This document shows positions 7,764-12,033 of a stretch of DNA of 12,033 nucleotides, piece by piece (the stretch's first letter is position 1; each line of letters opens with the position of its first letter). The stretch is from the NCBI GenBank assembly GCA_004151065.3, contig NWUY0300039565.1, positions 10,029-22,061 on the forward strand, given 5' to 3'. A program made the translations under genes and the position numbers. Origin of the DNA: Larix sibirica (Eukaryota; Streptophyta; Pinopsida; Pinales; Pinaceae). Under the pieces are notes generated by a model that worked only from the letters and a program-made list of their open reading frames with translations, was not told where the DNA came from and ran no database searches.

Positions 7764-8190
7764 AATTCATGAGGGACCATGATCTCATCTGCAAAATCAT
7801 AGGATTATGGACAACTGAAAAGGCTTTGTTGGGATGGATTACTTCAAAATGGAAGCCCAAAGCACATTTCGACCTTCATCTTGGCTCAAAAGTATTTTTT
7901 ACAATAATATTCTCCAAAATCGAAGACAAGAACAAGGTAGTTGTCAGCGGGCCTTACTTCTTCAACTCAGGTGGTCTTTTCATGCGCAACTGGGTTGAAT
8001 GATTCAACCTCGATACATAAAAAATTTCTTGGGATCCAGTGTGGATCCACATGTACTCCCTTCCACGGGATTACTGGGACGAAGAAACCCTTCAAGAAAG
8101 AGGAAACTCCCCTAGAGAGTTTGCTAAAATTGTTGATCAAACTAGAGATAACAAATATACCTCTTATGCAAGAATATGCATCTACATGCA
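7764..8190 (+). other. DUF4283 domain of LINE B ORF1
   Basis: The frame reads DLICKIIGLW, KVFFTIIFSKIEDKNKVVV, SGPYFFNSGGLFMRNWVE, stop, FNLDT, stop, then DPVWIHMYSLPRDYWDEETL, FAKIVDQTRDNKY and YARICIYMHITK. This is the full DUF4283 pattern: FxF strand, acidic turn, GPxFF, LxxxxW, PVWxxxxxLPxxYWD, then KxDxxT and YARIC. It matches better than the LINE A domain. Two stops fall inside it. Confidence 0.9.
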
Positions 8191-8281
8191 TATCACCAAA
8201 ACCTTTCCGGACTCAATAAGCCAGGTGCATGAAGATCTATAATGGATACAACCAGTAGACTACGCGCATGTTCCTTTTAGA

Positions 8282-8323
8282 TGAAGAAAGTGTCATGAAC
8301 ATGGACACTTATATAAATATTGT
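8282..8323 (+). other. CCHC zinc knuckle of LINE B ORF1, first Cys lost to a stop
   Basis: After VPFR comes TGA (8282-8284), then RKCHEHGHLYKYC. The spacing CX2CX4HX4C fits exactly if the TGA stands for the first Cys (TGT or TGC in the family). The other ligands are Cys 8291-8293, His 8306-8308 and Cys 8321-8323. Confidence 0.85.
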
Positions 8324-8688
8324 CCTTTAAACAAATCCATTTCGGATTCAAAGAAGACACAGGACACTGATGAGGAAGGATTCAAGAAGGTGCCCACCAG
8401 ACGTAGACAAAATCGAAAAAATCCCACTGTCAGCAAAGCAATCACCACCATCACCAGCAACAACTTCGATATACTCAAAGAAAAGCCAGAGGAATCATAC
8501 GGCTTGCATGCATAGGACCAACAGATCAACAAAAAGCAACACAAAGATCAAGGAAAAGTCTTAAGTCCAAATCAATAGGAACCCTCCTCCTCAGCTCAGA
8601 TAACAAATCCTGAAGCCCATCAAGCTCCAACAAATCAGGAAGAAGATGCAATCATGGACGACGATATGAGTATCTAGACTTAGGGTAA

Positions 8689-8979
8689 CTAGATCTCTTA
8701 GGAATGGAGGAAGCCTATCGACGCAAAGCCTACAATTCCATCTCATCCAAGCATATCCACCTTCTCAAGGAGGCCTTCACCAAATCCAAGGCCAAATCCA
8801 AACTTGGCATTCAAAATATTTCGCAAAAGGAGCACAAGAAAAACTTCAAGGACCCTAAGAAATACGGCAGACACACAGATCTGCAGAGAATTAATGCCTT
8901 AGGAACTAAGCTGATTGCATCATGGAAATATGCCCAGCTTACTGTATTATTTCCCTCTAATATTCCCAGTTCTCAATGA
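8689..8979 (+). other. Conserved C-terminal block of LINE B ORF1
   Basis: A frame without stops for 96 codons begins LDLLGMEEAYRRKAYNSI, continues with a basic, helix-prone middle (HLLKEAFTKSKAKSKLGIQ, HKKNFKDPKK) and ends IPSSQ-TGA. It is about 22% Lys plus Arg by impression and has no domain I can name. Its place directly before the ATGA overlap, in a frame other than the DUF4283 frame, indicates the C-terminus of ORF1 after a frameshift near 8680. Confidence 0.65.
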
Positions 8980-9645
8980 AATGGATCTCTTGGAACTTGA
9001 GAGGTATCAACGGTGTTCCTAAGCATAGAATGCTACACAGAAAAATAATACATGACAAGCCTTCAATGACCCTTATCCAAGAAACCAAATTTTCTAGAGA
9101 CTCTCATGATGCGTCTCTTGAAAGGTAGCAACACCATTGCTGTTGACGCCAATGGAGCCTCTAGAGGTCTATCTCTAATCTGGAACCCACAAGAGGTATA
9201 CCTCAATGATTTTGCAGTAACTAAAAGTTCTATCTCAGCTTCGTTTCATATTCTTGGGAACAAGCTTTCATGGTTATCTCACAAATATATATGGACCTCA
9301 ACCTCTGGAGCAAAAGCTTAATCTTCTATATTATTTAGCATGGTATAGGAATTCCCACTCTAACTCGCCTTGGATCTTAGCCGGAGACTTCATTATGATT
9401 ACCTCCCTTGAGGAGAAGAAGGGAAGATGCATGATCCTTTCCCTAGAAGATGTAACCTTCAAAATTTTCATAGACAACAACAAGCTGGTTGACATAAAAC
9501 CCACCAACGGGCTCTACACTTGGAATAATCGACGAGGAGGTACTAATTCCAGGATGGAACATTTTCTAATCTCTGATGACATATTAGAATCAGGGAAAAA
9601 CCTAACTGCCATCAGTCAGTTCTAACCATTGGCCCATCGGTATGC
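8976..9645 (+). other. APE-type endonuclease domain of LINE B ORF2
   Basis: Pieces seen are WISWNLRGIN and LIQETKF (frame 0), IAVDANGASRGLSLIWNPQE (frame 1), then NIYGPQPLEQK, WILAGDFIMI, LVDIKPTNGLYTWNNRRGG and MEHFLISDD (frame 2), and SNHWPIGML (frame 0). Damage to catalytic motifs is clear. GDFN reads GDFI, the LDRFL motif reads MEHFL, and the SDH motif reads SNH (9621-9629). The catalytic Glu in IQET is kept. Confidence 0.88.
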
Positions 9646-10330
9646 TATGGAAAGGGGAAATATCCTCAATGCAAAGACCCTTCAGATTTGAGAAATTCTA
9701 GATCTCACATCCGAAATTCCGTGAAACAATCGAAAACTTGTGGAAAATCTTCGAAATATCAGGCTCCTCCAAAATGTTCACGCTCCAACAAAAACTCAAA
9801 TGTCTCAAACAAAATCCGAAGGACCAGAACAAAAAAAAAATTGGCAATATTTTCACAGCTAAAACAGCCCTGGACCAAGAAATGGAAATTCTACAATCTC
9901 AAATCATCAAGGAAGGCCGCACTAAAGAAAGGAATAAAAATGAGAAGGATCTTCAAGCACATATTGAAGACCGATGCAAGCAAGAGGAAACTCTTGGGAA
10001 CAAAAATCCAGAATCAACTGGTTAAAAGAAGGGGGATGCAACTCTTCCTTATTTCACCACTCTACCATTCAACATAGGATGCATAATAGGACGAGTGTCC
10101 TCACAAAATATGATGGTTCCAGAGTAGAAACACATGGTGAAATTGAGCAATAACTTGTCACATTCTACAAAGATCTACTTTTAGAGGACACCCCAACAAA
10201 TCTTATGCAATCATTCAGGTGGTCACCCATATTCCTACACTCATAACGGCTGAGCACAATGCAAATCTCATGCAACCCATCACCCCCTTAGAATTGGAAT
10301 CAACTGTGCATCAAATGGATGAAGGAAAAA
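9646..10330 (+). other. Endonuclease-RT linker of LINE B ORF2
   Basis: The linker starts with RPFRFEKF followed by TAG (9699-9701; the family has Trp). A charged, coiled-coil-like segment follows, with IFTAKTALDQEMEILQSQII and NEKDLQAHIEDRCKQEE. Then comes INWLKEGGCNSSLFHHSTIQ, the WLKEGDxN..FFH motif of plant LINEs, then VETHGEIEQ, stop, LVTFYKDLL. The next piece, THIPTLITAEHNANL, is in another frame. Three frames are used in turn. Confidence 0.82.
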
Positions 10331-10339
10331 GGTCCAAGT

Positions 10340-11373
10340 CCTGATGGATTCACTATTGATTTCTTTCACCATTGCTGAGATATTATCAAAGAAGAGGTTT
10401 GGCAGGTGGTTGAGGAATATCGACGAAAACAATGGGCACTCTCAGCTCTTAAATCCACTTTTCTCATGCTCATTCCAAAGGAGGACAACGCTGCTTCATC
10501 AAGTAAGTACATACCCATCACTCTCTGTAATGTCATTTACAAAATCATCTCTAAAGTAATAGCTAACCGTATCAAACCACTCCTCCCCCTCCTCATCTCC
10601 CCGGAACAAATAGGCTATGTGGAGGGTAGAGAAACCCTTGAGGACATCATCTTAGCTCATGAAGTTATACATTACCTAAAGCACACCAAAAACCCGGTAT
10701 GCTTCGCAATATGGATCTTTCAAAATCCTTTGATAAGCTTAGCTGGGACTACATAGAGAAAATTATCCTTACCTTTGGTTTCTCCCCTACTTGGACCAAC
10801 CGGATCATCTCCCTTATCTCCAATCCCTTCTTTTCTATCCTCGTTAATGGATCTCCCTCGGATACCTTTCCCCCCTCCATGGGAATTCGTCAAGTAGATC
10901 CCCTATCACCCTTTATTTTTATCCTCATGGCTGAGGGCCTTAGTCGCATGCTCAAAATAGAAGGTTCTCTAGACCTTCTCAAAGGCCTCAAGCTGCATGA
11001 TGGCCCTCCCCTCACACATCAACAGTTCGTAGATGATAACCTTCTCTTGGGGCATCCCTATGTTCAAGAATCCCGACACCTCAAACGCATTCTTCTAGTT
11101 TTTTCTGAAGCCTTGGGCACCATTATAAATCTTGAAAAGTCCCACATTTTCTTTTTCAACATCCATGTCATTACTCAAAGAAACATTGCTAGGATCTTGG
11201 GTTTCTCTATTGCCCAGCTTCCCTCCAAGTACCTGGGTGCTCCTCTGATAGATTCAACCATCAAACACTCCTCTTGGAGGGAACTTCTGGATAAACTTGA
11301 GCAAAAAATTTCTTCATGGACTTTCAGATCCCTCAATATTGTTGGACGTATTGTTCTAATCAAGTCAATTTTG
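10340..11373 (+). other. Reverse transcriptase domain of LINE B ORF2, catalytic Asp kept
   Basis: The first part (10340-10696) has SPDGFTIDFFHHC, a TGA for Trp (10376-10378), STFLMLIPKEDNAAS, YIPITLCNVIYKIISKVIA and SPEQIGYVEGR. A one-base loss near 10696 (CCGGTATG) changes the frame. From 10699 to 11373, 225 codons are open: motif A NMDLSKSFDKLSW (Asp 10714-10716), VNGSPSDTF, motif B GIRQVDPLSPF with Gly replaced by Val (10894-10896), motif C FVDD with both Asp (11032-11037), and SKYLGAPL. This is the best preserved RT piece in the window. Confidence 0.94.
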
Positions 11374-11850
11374 TAGGCAATGCCCCTATATATTTTTCCA
11401 GTTCTAGCTGCTCCAAAGTGGATCCTAAAAGCCATAAAAAGTATGCAACGCACTTTCCTATGGGGAGGTGACAAACAACATTTTAAATGGTCCCTATTGA
11501 AATGGGATATCATTTGCAAACCCAAAATTGAAGGTGGTGTTGGCTTGCGGGATCCTGGAAAAAATAATGACGTCCTTAGCACGAAGATCTGGTGGAATTG
11601 GGCCACAAAAAATTCTACTCCATGGTACCAAATATGGAATAGAAAATACGCTCGTAGTTGGGACCCACCGGACATCATCCATTACGACAACTCCATTAAG
11701 GGGTCCCTCATATGGAATGCTGCAAATTCCCAAAGGAAAATGGTCCAATAGCATAGCTTTTGGGAGATCTGAAATGGAGGCTCGGGACACTTCTAGACAG
11801 ATTCCTAGTATGAATCGACTATTCCATATACCAAACCCTATTGATTCCAT
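11374..11850 (+). other. RT thumb / connection region of LINE B ORF2
   Basis: TAG (11374-11376) replaces the Gln of the usual KSxLQAMPLY. The same frame goes on with AMPLYIFPVLAAPKW, RTFLWGG, KWSLLKWDIICKPKIEGGVG and LRDPGKN, then the STKIWWNWATKN segment, all typical of plant LINEs. After VQ the frame has TAG at 11749-11751, then HSFWEI and further stops at places where Trp is usual. Homology fades by about 11850, short of any zf-RVT domain. Confidence 0.85.
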
Positions 11851-11854
11851 CTAG

Positions 11855-12033
11855 GGCTTTGATANTGAAGAAGTGTTCACTGGTGAAAAACCAGATATTT
11901 CACACCTGAGGATCTTTGGGAGTCCTGTATACATTCATGTGCCGAAAGAAAAGAGGACAAAGATGGAGCCATCAGGAAAGAAGGGAACCTTTGTTGGTTA
12001 TAGCGAATCATCCAAAGCCTACAAAATATATGT
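11855..12033 (+). mobile_element. Ty1/copia retrotransposon pol fragment, integrase C-terminal region
   Basis: A frame open to the window end reads EEVFTGEKPDISHLRIFGSP, VYIHVPKEKRTKMEPSGKKG, then TFVGYSESSKAYKIY. This is the highly conserved stretch after the integrase core of plant Ty1/copia polyproteins (EEVFTGxKPDVSHxRIFGS, KLxPxGxKGxFVGY). It has no stop in about 57 codons, so it looks younger than the LINEs. The integrase catalytic core that should precede it is absent; LINE B sequence stands there instead. The join falls around 11840-11860, next to the N at 11865. It continues beyond the window. Confidence 0.92.

Larger units (their letters stand above)
7500..8979 (+). pseudogene. LINE B ORF1: DUF4283, zinc knuckle and conserved C-terminal block, broken
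   Basis: The likely start is the ATG at 7500 (MASTTGG). A run of eight G (7514-7521) then shifts the frame. From about 7523 to 8677 one frame holds a polar N-terminus, DUF4283 (about 7764-8190), a CCHC knuckle (8282-8323) and a polar Gln/Lys-rich tail. Stops lie at 7718, 8000, 8018, 8240, 8282, 8513, 8576 and 8675. A further shift leads to a clean block (8689-8979) ending in TGA at 8977-8979. That stop overlaps the ORF2 ATG (8976-8978). The protein would bind element RNA. The 8000-8002 stop follows NWVE, where Trp is usual. Confidence 0.88.
7420..11850 (+). mobile_element. LINE B: decayed plant LINE, truncated at its 3' end
   Basis: On the plus strand this has a leader, ORF1 with DUF4283, CCHC knuckle and a conserved C-terminal block, then ORF2 with endonuclease and RT. 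It is a different family from LINE A: the ORF1 and ORF2 sequences differ throughout and no zf-RVT or RNase H is present. ORF2 homology fades around 11800-11850 and Ty1/copia sequence begins, so the C-terminus, 3' UTR and A-tract are missing. The 5' limit is an estimate, since no flanking repeat was found. Many stops and at least eight frame changes make it inactive. Confidence 0.9.
8976..11850 (+). pseudogene. LINE B ORF2: endonuclease and reverse transcriptase, broken and truncated
   Basis: The start is the ATG at 8976, opening MKWISWNLRGINGV, a typical LINE endonuclease N-terminus; it overlaps the ORF1 stop as ATGA. Blocks in order are endonuclease (8976-9645, in four frames), linker (9646-10330) and RT (10340-11373), then the connection region to about 11850. 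Frame changes lie near 9100, 9258, 9620, 10005, 10222, 10335 and 10696. Stops include 9699-9701, 10376-10378, 11374-11376 and several after 11749. Length is about 960 codons. The family usually has 1,200 or more, so the end is missing. The product would be inactive. Confidence 0.92.

Noticed and set aside
11175-11854. Open frames antisense to, and in the second plus frame of, LINE B ORF2
   Set aside because: The frame with FLWGG and KPKIEGGVGLR carries the family motifs; the others show none.

Overview
The window is land-plant nuclear DNA made almost entirely of decayed retrotransposons. The evidence is two plant-type LINEs (L1-like, with DUF4283 and zinc-knuckle ORF1 proteins, and ORF2 proteins with APE-type endonuclease, reverse transcriptase and C-terminal extensions), a Ty1/copia polyprotein fragment, and AT-rich spacer DNA. 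The species cannot be fixed from the sequence. No intact gene, host gene, tRNA, rRNA or CRISPR array is visible. Protein similarity was judged by eye from remembered family motifs, not from a database search.

Layout. Positions 1-259 are AT-rich with nothing recognised. Positions 267-6791 hold LINE A on the minus strand, apparently near full length. Read in its own direction it has a 5' leader (6791-6357), ORF1 (6356-4779), a short spacer, and ORF2 (4677-512) carrying endonuclease, RT, connection region, zf-RVT zinc finger and RNase H. It ends in a 3' UTR with an AATAAA signal and a short A-tract at 273-267. A 7-bp direct repeat at 260-266 and 6792-6798 may be its target-site duplication. Positions 6799-7419 are a non-coding AT-rich spacer containing a 145-bp tandem duplication. 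Positions 7420-11850 hold LINE B on the plus strand, head-to-head with A and from a different family. Its ORF1 (7500-8979) and ORF2 (from 8976) overlap at ATGA, and it lacks a zf-RVT/RNase H end. From about 11855 to the window end the sequence is a plus-strand Ty1/copia pol fragment, with one ambiguous base (N) at 11865.

How the parts relate. In an active LINE, ORF1 would be the RNA-binding chaperone and ORF2 would nick the target and prime reverse transcription. Both copies here are dead. They carry many in-frame stops, often TAG or TGA where the family has Trp, as expected from C-to-T decay of methylated DNA. They also have homopolymer frameshifts and lost catalytic residues. LINE A has lost its RT motif A Asp, the second Asp of its FADD motif, and the RNase H Glu. 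LINE B keeps its RT aspartates but has a motif B Gly-to-Val change and a damaged endonuclease SDH motif. The points most worth a second look are the ATGA coupling in LINE B, the RNase H tail of LINE A, a 28-bp exact duplication that restores frame in the LINE A RT, the duplicated G-box segment between the elements, and the LINE/copia junction beside the N. I found no convincing novel system.
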